Shown one piece after another: positions 1-8,358 of a stretch of DNA of 64,000 nt. The translations under genes were made by a program, and so were the position numbers. The stretch is from positions 101,485 to 165,484 of the forward strand of contig MGYJ01000006.1 in assembly GCA_001801685.1 (NCBI GenBank), written 5' to 3'. Origin of the DNA: Gammaproteobacteria bacterium RIFCSPHIGHO2_12_FULL_63_22 (GTDB lineage Bacteria > Pseudomonadota > Gammaproteobacteria > Xanthomonadales > Xanthomonadaceae). The notes below the pieces were generated by a model that saw nothing but the letters and a program-made list of their open reading frames with translations, was not told the origin of the DNA and ran no database searches. The first letter of the stretch is position 1. Each line of letters begins with the position of its first letter.

Positions 1-1638
1 GCGCTTGCCCAGCACTTTGCCGATCGTGCCCTGGTATCCCTCGGAACTGCGGCCGAAGAAGCGATTGAAGGGACGGAACAGCCAGCCGAACGCCTTGTCG
101 ATCAGGCGTGACGGGGCATCCTTCTCGGCATCGTGGGGCTTTAGCAACGCGGCGGCCAACGCCGGCGACAGGGTCAGCGAATTGATCGCGGAGATCACCG
201 TGGAAATGGCGATGGTCACGGCGAACTGCTTGTAGAACTGGCCGGTGACGCCCGACAGGAAGGCCATCGGCACGAACACGGCGCACAACACCAACGCGAT
301 CGCGATGATCGGGCCGGACACTTCGCGCATGGCCTGGTGCGCCGCCGCCAGCGGTGTCTTGCCTTCGGAAATATTGCGCTCGACGTTTTCCACGACGACG
401 ATCGCGTCATCGACCACGATGCCGATGGCCAGGACCAGTCCAAAAAGAGTCAGCGTGTTGATCGAGAAGCCAAGCACATACAGCGCGGCAAACGTGCCAA
501 CCACGGAAACGGGCACGGCCAGCAAGGGAATGATGGACGCCCGCCAGGTCTGCAGGAACAGGATGACGACCAGCACGACCAGCAAGGTCGCTTCCAGCAG
601 CGTGGTCACCACGGCCTTGATCGAGTCGCGCACGAACACGGTCGGGTCGTACACCACTTCGTAGCTCAGGCCTTCCGGGAAGCGCGTGGAAAGCTCGGCC
701 ATCTTGGCGCGCACGGCATCCGACAACGCGATCGCATTGGCGCCCGGCGACTGGAAGATCGGGATCGCGACGGCGTCCTTGTTGTCGAGTTGCGAGCGCA
801 AGGTGTAGTTGCCTGCGCCGAGTTCGATGCGCGCCACGTCGGAAAGGCGGACAATTTCGCCATCGCTGCCGCTCTTGATCACGATGCGGCCGAACTCTTC
901 TTCGGTCTGCAGTCGGCCCTGGGCGTTGATGGACACCAGGAAGTCGCTTTGGATCGGGGTGGGCTCCGCGCCCAGCTGGCCGGCGGAGACCTGCACGTTC
1001 TGTTCGCGCACGGCACGCACGACATCACCGGCAGTCAGGCCGCGCGCGGCGACCTTGTTCGGATCCAGCCACAGTCGCATGGCGTAATCGCCGGAGCCGA
1101 ACAGCGCGGCCTGGCCAACGCCCGGCAGGCGCGCCAGTTCGTCCTTCACTTTCAGCGTGGCGTAGTTGCGCAGGTACAGGGAGTCGTACTTGCCCTCGGG
1201 TGACAACAGGTGCACGACCATGGTCAGCGTGGGGGAACGCTTCTGCGTGGTCACGCCTTGTCGGCGTACGTCTTCAGGCAGGCGCGCAAGCGCCTGGCTG
1301 ACACGGTTCTGCACCTGTACCTGCGCTTCGTCGGGGTCGGTGCCCGGAGTGAAGGTGACGGTAATCACCAGTACGCCGTCACTGCCGGCGACCGACTTCA
1401 TGTACATCATGTCCTCGACGCCGTTGATCGCTTCCTCGAGCGGCGTCGCCACCGTTTCTGCGATGACCTTCGGGTTGGCGCCGGGATAGATCGCCTGCAC
1501 CTGCACGGTCGGCGGCACCACTTCGGGGTACTCGCTGATGGGCAGCTGCGGGATGGCGATCAGGCCTGCGGCGAAGATGATGATGGACAACACGGCCGCG
1601 AAGATCGGCCGGTCGATGAAGAATCTTGAAAAGTCCAT
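1..1638 (-). CDS. RND multidrug efflux transporter, MexF/OqxB-like (partial)
   Basis: This is the N-terminal 546 codons of an inner-membrane, proton-driven drug efflux pump; the rest lies beyond the left window edge. The protein opens MDFSRFFIDRPIFAAVLS, the usual OqxB/MexF start, with TM1 and then a periplasmic porter domain. TM4 carries the paired proton-relay aspartates (GIVVDDAIVVVENVERN, near residue 405). HAE1-family pumps of this kind work as trimers with a periplasmic adaptor and a TolC-type channel. The gene lies 36 bp downstream of its adaptor gene on the same strand, so it is the last visible cistron of the operon starting near 4.0 kb. No outer-membrane channel gene is visible. The family is certain; the drug range is unknown. 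Confidence 0.95.
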   Translation of the reverse strand, partial: MDFSRFFIDRPIFAAVLSIIIFAAGLIAIPQLPISEYPEVVPPTVQVQAIYPGANPKVIAETVATPLEEAINGVEDMMYMKSVAGSDGVLVITVTFTPGTDPDEAQVQVQNRVSQALARLPEDVRRQGVTTQKRSPTLTMVVHLLSPEGKYDSLYLRNYATLKVKDELARLPGVGQAALFGSGDYAMRLWLDPNKVAARGLTAGDVVRAVREQNVQVSAGQLGAEPTPIQSDFLVSINAQGRLQTEEEFGRIVIKSGSDGEIVRLSDVARIELGAGNYTLRSQLDNKDAVAIPIFQSPGANAIALSDAVRAKMAELSTRFPEGLSYEVVYDPTVFVRDSIKAVVTTLLEATLLVVLVVILFLQTWRASIIPLLAVPVSVVGTFAALYVLGFSINTLTLFGLVLAIGIVVDDAIVVVENVERNISEGKTPLAAAHQAMREVSGPIIAIALVLCAVFVPMAFLSGVTGQFYKQFAVTIAISTVISAINSLTLSPALAAALLKPHDAEKDAPSRLIDKAFGWLFRPFNRFFGRSSEGYQGTIGKVLGKR

Positions 1639-1674
1639 GTTGCGGATTCCTATGGCGGCTCGTGGCCGCCGTTC

Positions 1675-2892
1675 TTATTTGGCGGCGGCGACGGCGGTGG
1701 TCGGCAGGGCAGGCTTGGGCGCGGCGGGCTTGGTTTCCATCTCGACCACGGCTGCCTTGACCGGCATTCCCGGGAAGAAGATCTTCTGCACGCCATCGAT
1801 CACCACGCGGTCGGTGGGTGCGAGGCCGTTGCTGACCACGCGCAGTCCATTGACCATGCGGCCGAGCGTCACGTCCTTGCGCGCCGCGAGGTTGTCGGCG
1901 CCGACCACGTAGACGTACTTGCGGTCCTGGTCGGTCAGCACGGCCTTGTCGTCGATCAGCAGGGCCTTGAATTCGGCGCTGCCTTCCAGCTGCACCCGGG
2001 CGAACAAGCCTGGCGTGAAGATGCGATCGGGATTGGGCAGCACGGCGCGGGCGCGAATGGTGCCGGTGCGCGGGTCTACCTGGTTGTCGATGAAGTCGAC
2101 GCGGCCGGCATGCGGATAGCCGGTTTCGTTGGCCAGGCCGACGCGGACCGGGTTGTGCGATTCACTGCGTTCACCCTTGCGCGCGAGGTCGTTGTAGCGC
2201 AGGTAGGTCTGCTCGTCGCTTTCGAAATCCACGTACACCGGGTCGAGCGACACCAGCGTTGCCAACAAGGTGGAATCGGCCTGCGCCAGGTTGCCTGTGG
2301 TTACCAGGGCACGTCCGGCGCGGCCGGAGATGGGCGCGCGAATCTCGGTGAACTGCAGGTTCAGGCGTGCGGTTGCAACTGCCGCCTCGGCGCCGCGCAC
2401 GGCGGCGTTGCCCTGTGCGCTGGCCGCGTGGCGGGCTTCGAATTCCTCGCGGGAAATCACTTTCGCTTCGATCAGGCTCTGCGCGCGGGCGTCCTGGGTC
2501 TGGGCCAGCTTGGCCTCGCTGCGCGCACGCTCCAGGTTGGCTTGCGCCTGCGCCAAGGCGGCCTGGTACGGACGCTGGTCGATCACGAACAGCAGGTCGC
2601 CGCGGCGAACTTCCTGTCCTTCGTCGTAGGCGACGCGATCGATGTAGCCGCTCACGCGCGGGCGCAGCTCGACCGATTCCACGGCGCTGATGCGACCGGT
2701 GAAGTCGTCCCATTCCCGGACATTGCGGGAGATGACCGGCGCGATGCTGACTTCGGCGGCGGGCGGACCGCCGGCAGGCGTTGCCGCCTGGGTGCCGCAG
2801 CCCGCGCTGGCCAGGGCCACGAGGATGCCGGCGGCCAGCGCGAGCACGGCGGGAACCGAACGACGGATCAGGGGAGAGGTTTGGGTTTTCAT
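1675..2892 (-). CDS. RND efflux periplasmic adaptor lipoprotein, MexE/OqxA-like
   Basis: This 405-residue membrane fusion protein bridges the RND pump to an outer-membrane channel. The N-terminus has basic residues, a hydrophobic segment and a lipobox (LASAGC, lipidated Cys32), so it should be anchored in the inner membrane. The order is as usual for the family: beta-barrel and lipoyl half (RPRVSGYIDRVAYDEGQEVR), a coiled-coil hairpin (about 105-175), the second lipoyl half (FTEIRAPISGRAGRALV), then barrel and membrane-proximal domains. The Ala/Pro/Lys-rich tail is probably disordered. It sits 36 bp upstream of the pump and 3 bp downstream of the SDR gene, which indicates one transcript. Confidence 0.95.
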   Translation of the reverse strand: MKTQTSPLIRRSVPAVLALAAGILVALASAGCGTQAATPAGGPPAAEVSIAPVISRNVREWDDFTGRISAVESVELRPRVSGYIDRVAYDEGQEVRRGDLLFVIDQRPYQAALAQAQANLERARSEAKLAQTQDARAQSLIEAKVISREEFEARHAASAQGNAAVRGAEAAVATARLNLQFTEIRAPISGRAGRALVTTGNLAQADSTLLATLVSLDPVYVDFESDEQTYLRYNDLARKGERSESHNPVRVGLANETGYPHAGRVDFIDNQVDPRTGTIRARAVLPNPDRIFTPGLFARVQLEGSAEFKALLIDDKAVLTDQDRKYVYVVGADNLAARKDVTLGRMVNGLRVVSNGLAPTDRVVIDGVQKIFFPGMPVKAAVVEMETKPAAPKPALPTTAVAAAK

Positions 2893-2895
2893 GGG

Positions 2896-3738
2896 TCAGG
2901 CCTTCTTGTTATTGGTGGAATCGATTGAATCGGGGGCGAGCATCGGTTTCAGTGCGGCCCAGGTGTCTTCGAGCAAGCGCGGTGTCTCGGCAGGCCGGTG
3001 GCCATGGACCGCGCGGCGCTCGGGCGCGGCGGACAAGGGCGGCGTCGCATGCCAGGCATAGCGAACGATGGCTTCAGCGGGTTCACGACTGCCCGCGTGG
3101 TCCAGCAATGCGAGCGCGCGTTCGGCAATGGCGATCGCGGTCGGCCACTGCGCGCAGGCGCGCTCGGCGTTCTGGTCGGTGCGAACGGGCATTTCGACGG
3201 CGAGCATCTGCACGCGCACCGATTGCGCGCGTGCTTCGTCGTGCATCACACGCAGCAACATGCGCGTGGCCGCGGCGGTTACCGAGCGCAGGCCATAACC
3301 CGCCCAGGGGTTTTCACCGCCCGGGCCGCCGATCACGACATAGCTTCCATTGCGCCCGCCTTCGGCAAGCAGGGGCACCAAGGCGCGGGCGGCGGCGAGT
3401 TGCGGAAGCACTTCGTCAGCCACGGCCTGTTGCAGGGCGCCATCGGGCTGGTCGAGCACGCGGCCGCGAATCGGCTCGCGGCAACCGGCAACGATCACGC
3501 CGGCGATGGGGCGGTCGAGTTCACGCAGGTCGGCGACCAGCGCAGCGCTCGACGACTCGTCGGTGATGGAGCCGGGCATCAGTGCCAGGTCGGCGCCACG
3601 GTGCGAGGCCTTCAGGGCGCGCAGGGCGGGGTAGTCCAGCGAGGCGGCGATGACCGGCCGGCCGGAGTCCACGGCAACCTGCACCAGCGCGCGGCCGATG
3701 GAACTGGTCGCATCGAGGATAAGCAGTGTGCCCTTCAT
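2896..3738 (-). CDS. SDR-like Rossmann protein with degenerate active site
   Basis: This 280-residue protein has the short-chain dehydrogenase fold: an N-terminal beta-alpha-beta start (LLILDATSSIGRAL, in the place of TGxxxGIG) and a later conserved strand. The catalytic signature is missing. Where YxxxK is expected the sequence reads YGLRS, and the preceding catalytic Ser position is Gly (VVIGGPGG). It may bind a nucleotide without being a normal oxidoreductase, or it may be a divergent member. The gene is 3 bp upstream of the efflux adaptor and overlaps the preceding small ORF by ATGA, so it looks co-regulated with the pump. The substrate is unknown. Confidence 0.75.
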   Translation of the reverse strand: MKGTLLILDATSSIGRALVQVAVDSGRPVIAASLDYPALRALKASHRGADLALMPGSITDESSSAALVADLRELDRPIAGVIVAGCREPIRGRVLDQPDGALQQAVADEVLPQLAAARALVPLLAEGGRNGSYVVIGGPGGENPWAGYGLRSVTAAATRMLLRVMHDEARAQSVRVQMLAVEMPVRTDQNAERACAQWPTAIAIAERALALLDHAGSREPAEAIVRYAWHATPPLSAAPERRAVHGHRPAETPRLLEDTWAALKPMLAPDSIDSTNNKKA

Positions 3739-4004
3739 TGTCCCGCTCCCGGGACATTTTGTCCCATGAACGGGACTTTCCCGGGCCGCCGCGTATCGTT
3801 GGCGGCCAGGGTGACCACGGGGGTAAGCGCGCCTGCGTCGTCGAAGGCCGGGTCGGGCAGGGTCGCTCCGGCCGCAGCCGAAGCCGGGGCATATGCCTGT
3901 TTCTGCTGGGAATATGACGAATTGTCCGGAACCGGTTCGAGGGCCGCCAAAGAGGCGACCATCAGGGCCAGGAACATTGTGCTGATGAGTCGGAGGAAGG
4001 GCAT
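3735..4004 (-). CDS. small predicted secreted protein, unknown function
   Basis: This 89-residue ORF starts at the Met of MPFLRLISTMFLALMVASLA, which looks like a signal peptide. An in-frame start at 4049 would add 15 residues and break that signal. The mature part is short, rich in Ala and Pro, and has no recognised domain. Its stop overlaps the SDR start as ATGA, and it would be the first cistron of the efflux operon. Its 3' end contains the inverted repeats described at 3739-3776, so this stretch could be mainly regulatory DNA. I do not recognise the protein, and the coding call is moderate. Confidence 0.4.
   Translation of the reverse strand: MPFLRLISTMFLALMVASLAALEPVPDNSSYSQQKQAYAPASAAAGATLPDPAFDDAGALTPVVTLAANDTRRPGKVPFMGQNVPGAGQ
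3739..3776. promoter_or_regulatory. tandem dyads TGTCCC-N6-GGGACA, candidate operator
   Basis: Two inverted repeats lie directly upstream of the SDR start codon: TGTCCC (3739-3744), a 6-nt spacer, GGGACA (3751-3756); and GTCCC (3761-3765), a 6-nt spacer, GGGAC (3772-3776). The same half-site recurs at 4028-4043 and 4084-4098 next to the LysR gene. Spacing and repetition suggest a protein-binding site, most simply for the adjacent LysR regulator. The sites lie inside the 3' end of the small ORF, so some constraint may be coding. Confidence 0.45.
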
Positions 4005-4027
4005 GGCAATGGCCGGGTGTGGAATGG

Positions 4028-4098
4028 GGGACAATCTAGTCCCGAACACGGCACTTGATTAGCCGTCGATTCAGGGAATAATTGTCCCGAAATCGGAC
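4028..4098. promoter_or_regulatory. intergenic dyads between efflux operon and LysR gene
   Basis: The 123-bp divergent spacer holds GGGAC (4028-4032), a 6-nt spacer, GTCCC (4039-4043), a perfect 5-bp dyad, and GTCC (4084-4087), a 7-nt spacer, GGAC (4095-4098). The half-sites match those at 3739-3776. LysR regulators commonly bind imperfect dyads in such divergent spacers, so this is a plausible control region for both directions. Assignment to the LysR protein is inference. Confidence 0.45.
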
Positions 4099-4127
4099 CA
4101 AATAGCCCGAGCACCCCGGAGCCCGCC

Positions 4128-5174
4128 ATGACCCGTGACCTCAACGACACCCTGATATTCGTGAAGGTGGTCGAACACGGCAGTTTCATTTCCGCCGCCA
4201 AGACCCTTCGCCTGCCCAAGACCACCGTCAGCCGCAAGGTGCAGGAGCTCGAGACCCGCCTGGGCGCGCAGCTCTTGCATCGCACGACGCGCAAGCTCGG
4301 CCTGACCGAAGCCGGCAATGTCTACTTCGAACATTCGCAACGCATCGCGCGCGAACTCGACGAAGCGGAGAGCGCCGTCGGCCAGTTGCAGGGCGGACCG
4401 CGCGGCTGGCTGCGCATCACCGCGCCCTATTCGGTCGGCATCACCTGGATCGCGCCGCTATTGGGCGAGTTCCATGCCCGGCATCCGGAAGTGCGCGTCG
4501 AGATGTTGCTCAGCAATGAATCCATCGACCTGATATCGAAGGAGATCGATGTCGCGCTGCGCGTGGGCAATCTGCCTGATTCCAACCTCGCCGCGCGGCG
4601 CCTGTCGGTTTTCCGCACGCAGGTCTACGCCAGCCCGCTGTACCTGGAACGCCACGGCGAACCCTTGCATCCCGACGACTTGCAGCACCACCGCGCATTG
4701 GCGATGCAGAAGCAGCGCCGCACCGGCGGCAGTTATGTCTGGAACCTCAGCGACGGCAAGCGCGGCAGCGACTATGTGATCGACCCGGTGCTGGTTGCCA
4801 ACGACCCGGCCGCCTTGCGCGGGGCCCTGCTGTGCGGAGAAGGCTTGATGCTGACCACCGACGTGACCGTGAAGGCCTTTGCCGAACTCGGCCACGTGCG
4901 TCGCGTGCTGGCCGGCTGGACCGGTCCGGAACTCGACTTCAATGCCGTCTTCACACGTGGCTCGGTGCCCTCACCCAAGGTGCGCGCGTTCGTGGACTTC
5001 CTGGTCGAGCGGCTCAACTTCGATGCCGACTACATGCACGTGCTTTGTCCGGATCGCCAGCGATTCGAAAAGGTGGCGCAGGAATCGTCTGTCGCCGTGG
5101 CCGCGGACCTGATGCGCGCGGGGCGCATGATGGATGCGGGGCAGCAGCCGGCCGAGGCGATTCCCGTCGACTGA
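4128..5174 (+). CDS. LysR-family transcriptional regulator
   Basis: This 348-residue protein has a LysR winged helix at residues 1-62 (FVKVVEHGSFISAAKTLRLP, then TTVSRKVQELETRLGAQLLH) followed by a periplasmic-binding-protein-like effector domain from about residue 90. It is longer than the usual 300 residues because of a C-terminal extension of about 40 residues with no evident motif. It is divergent from the efflux operon with a 123-bp spacer containing dyad symmetry, the typical layout of a local LysR activator or repressor. The inducer is unknown. Confidence 0.92.
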   Translation: MTRDLNDTLIFVKVVEHGSFISAAKTLRLPKTTVSRKVQELETRLGAQLLHRTTRKLGLTEAGNVYFEHSQRIARELDEAESAVGQLQGGPRGWLRITAPYSVGITWIAPLLGEFHARHPEVRVEMLLSNESIDLISKEIDVALRVGNLPDSNLAARRLSVFRTQVYASPLYLERHGEPLHPDDLQHHRALAMQKQRRTGGSYVWNLSDGKRGSDYVIDPVLVANDPAALRGALLCGEGLMLTTDVTVKAFAELGHVRRVLAGWTGPELDFNAVFTRGSVPSPKVRAFVDFLVERLNFDADYMHVLCPDRQRFEKVAQESSVAVAADLMRAGRMMDAGQQPAEAIPVD

Positions 5175-5251
5175 CACCGCGCCCCGCGGCGAGCCGTGGC
5201 GCGCCGGTTATCATGCGCATCTGGCAGCCGATTCCGGTTGCGGAGACCTTG

Positions 5252-6037
5252 ATGAACGGATTGGGACAGGTGGGCGCGGCGAAGCAGTTCGTCGGCAAGA
5301 CCGTATTGGTAACCGGCGCCGCCAGCGGCATCGGCCGGGGCGCGGCGCTCGCCTTCGGATCGCAGGGCGCCAACGTCGTGTTGGCGGACATCGCGCAGGA
5401 AGCAGGCGAGGCCGTCGCCGCGCAGATCCGCGCCGAAGGCGGCCAAGCTATTTTCCAGAGAGCGGATGTCGCCAACGCGCACGACGTCGAGGCCCTGGTT
5501 GCGACCGCGGTGCGGGAATTCGGCCGACTCGATTGCGCCTTCAACAACGCGGGCATCGAGGAGGAATACGAACGGCTCGCCGATTCGGATGAGGCCTTGT
5601 TCGACCGGATGATGGGCATCAACGTCAAAGGCGTCTGGTTGTGCATGAAGCACGAACTGCGGCAGATGCTGGCCCAGGGCGGAGGCACCATCGTCAATAC
5701 CGCGTCGGTGGCCGGACTGATGGGCGCGCCCAAGCACGCCATCTACGCGGCCAGCAAGCATGCCGTGGTCGGCCTGACCAAGAGTGCGGCGGCCGAATAC
5801 GGCAAGAAGAACATCCGCATCAACTCGGTCTGCCCCGGCGTGATTCGCACGCCGATGCTCGAACGCGCGCTGGAACGCGACCCCAAATGGGAAGCGAGCC
5901 TGATCGGACTGCATCCGATTGGCCGGCTGGGTGAAGTGGATGATGTGGTGAACGCCGTGCTGTGGCTGTGCTCGGATGCGTCGGGTTTTGTCACCGGCCA
6001 CCAACTGGCGGTTGATGGCGCGATGACGATCGTATGA
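5252..6037 (+). CDS. SDR family NAD(P)-dependent oxidoreductase
   Basis: This 261-residue classical SDR has a TGAASGIG cofactor loop (21-28), NNAG (98-101), catalytic Ser152 (NTASVAG) and Y165-AASK169, so all catalytic residues are present. Asp46 at the end of beta-2 (VVLADI) suggests NAD preference. I chose the ATG preceded by GGAG at 5242-5245; an in-frame ATG at 5213 would add 13 residues and has poorer support. The stop overlaps the start of the next gene (ATGA), so the two are translationally coupled. The substrate is not predictable; the C-terminal HQLAVDGA motif fits the glucose/3-ketoacyl-reductase-like group. Confidence 0.9.
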   Translation: MNGLGQVGAAKQFVGKTVLVTGAASGIGRGAALAFGSQGANVVLADIAQEAGEAVAAQIRAEGGQAIFQRADVANAHDVEALVATAVREFGRLDCAFNNAGIEEEYERLADSDEALFDRMMGINVKGVWLCMKHELRQMLAQGGGTIVNTASVAGLMGAPKHAIYAASKHAVVGLTKSAAAEYGKKNIRINSVCPGVIRTPMLERALERDPKWEASLIGLHPIGRLGEVDDVVNAVLWLCSDASGFVTGHQLAVDGAMTIV

Positions 6038-6732
6038 CGGTGACCACGCCACTGATCGATGTTGCGCGGCTGGACGCTCCGCGCACGAAACTCCACGCGC
6101 AGCCTTTTCCCTTCCTGATCACGGAAGGACAACTGCCGCCCGAAGCGGCTGCCGAGTTGGATCGGGATTTTCCGCGCTACGACAGCGCGGGTTTCTTTCC
6201 GTACACGCCGGAAGACTGCGGCCCGTCGATCAATGCGGTGGTCGAGGCGATGACCTCGCCCGGGTACGCGCGAGCCCTGGGCGACAGGCTGGGCGTGGCT
6301 GGGTTGGATCGCTATCCGGTGCTGGTGACGATTTGCCAGAGCCTCAACAGGCGCCATGGCACCATCCATACCGACAGTCGATCGAAAGTGGCTTCGGCCT
6401 TGTTGTACCTCAGTCCGGACTGGCCGCATGGCAGCGCCGGGTCACTGCGCTTCCTCAACCGCATCGACAGCATCGACGACCTTGCCGCGCCGGAGGTGCT
6501 GCCGGTCTATGGTGCGCTGGTGGCTTTCAAGCGCGCCGACAATTCCTTCCACGGGCACTTGCCTTTCGAAGGCGAGCGCCGCGTCATCCAGTTTGCCTGG
6601 CTGACCAGCGAGGAAGAAAAACTTCGCAAGACGCAGCGCGGGACTTTTTCGCGCTGGCTCAAGAAACTGGTGGGCAAGCTCGACAGCCGCTGGGGCTCGG
6701 GTCGCGCCCGCGACGCATCACACCGCGACTGA
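6034..6732 (+). CDS. 2OG-Fe(II) oxygenase superfamily protein
   Basis: This 232-residue protein resembles the prolyl-4-hydroxylase-like 2-oxoglutarate/Fe(II) dioxygenase fold. The proximal metal motif is H112-x-D114 (GTIHTDSRSK). A distal His (H173 or H175 in SFHGHLPFEGERRV) is followed by Arg183, which would bind the 2-oxoglutarate carboxylate. The C-terminus is basic (KLRKTQR, RWLKKLVGK). It overlaps the SDR gene by 4 bp. Paired oxidoreductase and oxygenase genes suggest sequential oxidation of one substrate, but nothing here identifies it. Confidence 0.8.
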   Translation: MTVTTPLIDVARLDAPRTKLHAQPFPFLITEGQLPPEAAAELDRDFPRYDSAGFFPYTPEDCGPSINAVVEAMTSPGYARALGDRLGVAGLDRYPVLVTICQSLNRRHGTIHTDSRSKVASALLYLSPDWPHGSAGSLRFLNRIDSIDDLAAPEVLPVYGALVAFKRADNSFHGHLPFEGERRVIQFAWLTSEEEKLRKTQRGTFSRWLKKLVGKLDSRWGSGRARDASHRD

Positions 6733-6742
6733 TCGCGGCAGG

Positions 6743-7012
6743 TCAGGCCTTGTCGGCCTCACCTTCAGCTTCCGCATCGTCAAGGAACCACGCGACTACT
6801 TCGCCATGCACCTTGATGGTCATCGCGTTGCCGCGACGGTCCAGTGATTTGCCAACGGGCAGCCGCACCCAGCCTTCGCTGATGCAGTACTCCTCGACGT
6901 TATGGCGTTCTTCGCCCTTGAAGCGGATGCCGATGCCGCGTTCGAGCACGGCGGCGTCGTGGAAAGGGCTGCGTGGGTTGAGCGCGAGGCGGTCGGGCGG
7001 GGTGTCGGTCAT
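6743..7012 (-). CDS. DUF3297 family protein
   Basis: This 89-residue protein matches the DUF3297 pattern: MTDTPPDRLALNPRSPFHD at the N-terminus, then GIGIRFKGEERHNVEEYC and GWVRLPVGKSLDRRGNAM. The family is small, cytosolic and of unknown function, common in proteobacteria. The gene is 22 bp downstream of the YbcJ-like S4 gene on the same strand, so the two may share a transcript. The acidic tail (DDAEAEGEADKA) is probably flexible. Confidence 0.85.
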   Translation of the reverse strand: MTDTPPDRLALNPRSPFHDAAVLERGIGIRFKGEERHNVEEYCISEGWVRLPVGKSLDRRGNAMTIKVHGEVVAWFLDDAEAEGEADKA

Positions 7013-7034
7013 GGCCTCATTGTCTCATGTCCGA

Positions 7035-7271
7035 TCAGGTCGGCGAAGCGCCGACCTCGATGCGGGTGGTGCCCAGTTGCACAACTTGCCCACTGCGTAT
7101 CTTGCAGGTCTTGCGCAGCTCGACGGCGCCATCCACCGTCACCTGGCCGCTGGCAACCAGCTGCTTGCCGCCGCCACCGCTGTCGCACAAGCCCACCAGC
7201 TTCAGCAGCTGGTTCAATTCGACATGGTCGCGGCCCGGCTCGAGTTCGAAGCTGATCGTTTCCATCTTCAT
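7035..7271 (-). CDS. ybcJ: YbcJ-like S4-domain RNA-binding protein
   Basis: This 78-residue protein is a single S4-like RNA-binding domain. The core LNQLLKLVGLCDSGGGGKQL then VASGQVTVDGAVELRKTCKI aligns with E. coli YbcJ, whose length is similar. It probably binds structured RNA, perhaps ribosomal; the exact partner is unknown. It is the upstream member of a two-gene minus-strand unit with the DUF3297 gene. Confidence 0.85.
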   Translation of the reverse strand: MKMETISFELEPGRDHVELNQLLKLVGLCDSGGGGKQLVASGQVTVDGAVELRKTCKIRSGQVVQLGTTRIEVGASPT

Positions 7272-7322
7272 CCAGGCGGCCGGTTGGGACTAGGATGATA
7301 GGGGATCGAGGAGGCGGAGACG

Positions 7323-8342
7323 ATGGACAGGCGGGCGGCGCTGAAATTGCTGGGCATGGGCGCGATGCTGGCGCCGGCGGCGGCACGCGCCGCCAAGCCG
7401 CCGGTTCGAAAACCGGGAACGCCGACTCCGCCCCGCGTGCGCGTTTGCTACAGCCCGGCGTACGTGGGCGCGGCGCACGCCTTCGAAACCACGCGCAAGG
7501 CCGCCTGGGTGGCGAATTCACTGACCACCCAGCCCATTCCGGGACTGGGCCTGGTTGGAAATCCTTCACTGACGGCCGCGCATCTTGCCGTCGCGCACAG
7601 CGCGGCCTACATCAATGCCGTTCGCACCGGGCAACCGCGCGCGCTGGCCGAATCGCAGGGTTTTGCCTGGGATCCGCAGCTGTGGTCGATGGTTCTCGCC
7701 TCGAATGGCGGCGTGCTCGCGGCATCGAAGCGCGCGCTGACGCACGGCGTGGCGGGCTCTTTGTCGAGCGGCCTGCACCATGCGCGTCGCGAGCACGGCA
7801 ACGGCTTCTGCACATTCAACGGCCTCGCGATTGCAGCATTGAAGGCGCTGGGCCCCAATGTCCGGCGCATCCTGGTGATCGACCTGGACGCGCATTGCGG
7901 TGGCGGCACGCATTCGATCCTTGGCGCCAATCGCGCGATCCATCATCTCGACATCGCCGTGGACAGCTTCGACCGTTACGTGCCGTCCGGCGGCAACACG
8001 CTCGACATGGTTCGCGATGCCGGTGTCTATCTGGACGTGCTCGACCAGCGGCTGGACGAACTGCGCGACCGGCAATTCGACCTGTGCCTGTACAACGCCG
8101 GCATGGACCCGCACCAACATTCTCCGGTGGGCGGATTGTCGGGCATCGATGCGCGCCTGCTGGCGCGTCGCGAGCAGAGGGTGTTTTCCTGGTGCGCGAA
8201 ACGCAAGTTGCCGATTGCTTTCGTGCTGGCCGGCGGCTACATCGGGCCAAAGCTCGACCAGGCTGGATTGGTCGCGCTGCATCGCCTGACCCTGCAGGCA
8301 GCGGCGGCCAGCATCACCGCCTGGCCGATGCGCGCGGGTTGA
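7323..8342 (+). CDS. HDAC-fold deacetylase/amidohydrolase with Tat-like signal
   Basis: This 339-residue protein has the arginase/deacetylase fold of histone-deacetylase-like hydrolases. Visible motifs are the paired His (SGLHHARREHGNGFCTFN, H152-H153), the zinc ligands D189 and H191 (IDLDAHCGGGTH), D262 (NAGMDPH) and the glycine-rich LAGGY loop. The N-terminus, MDRRAALKLLGMGAMLAPAA, is a twin-arginine-type signal, which is unusual because most bacterial HDAC-like proteins (acetoin utilisation, polyamine deacetylases) are cytosolic. It could be a periplasmic deacetylase or amidase. ATG 7323 is preceded by GAGG at 7309-7312. Confidence 0.82.
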   Translation: MDRRAALKLLGMGAMLAPAAARAAKPPVRKPGTPTPPRVRVCYSPAYVGAAHAFETTRKAAWVANSLTTQPIPGLGLVGNPSLTAAHLAVAHSAAYINAVRTGQPRALAESQGFAWDPQLWSMVLASNGGVLAASKRALTHGVAGSLSSGLHHARREHGNGFCTFNGLAIAALKALGPNVRRILVIDLDAHCGGGTHSILGANRAIHHLDIAVDSFDRYVPSGGNTLDMVRDAGVYLDVLDQRLDELRDRQFDLCLYNAGMDPHQHSPVGGLSGIDARLLARREQRVFSWCAKRKLPIAFVLAGGYIGPKLDQAGLVALHRLTLQAAAASITAWPMRAG

Positions 8343-8358
8343 ATCTTCGATTCGTTGC

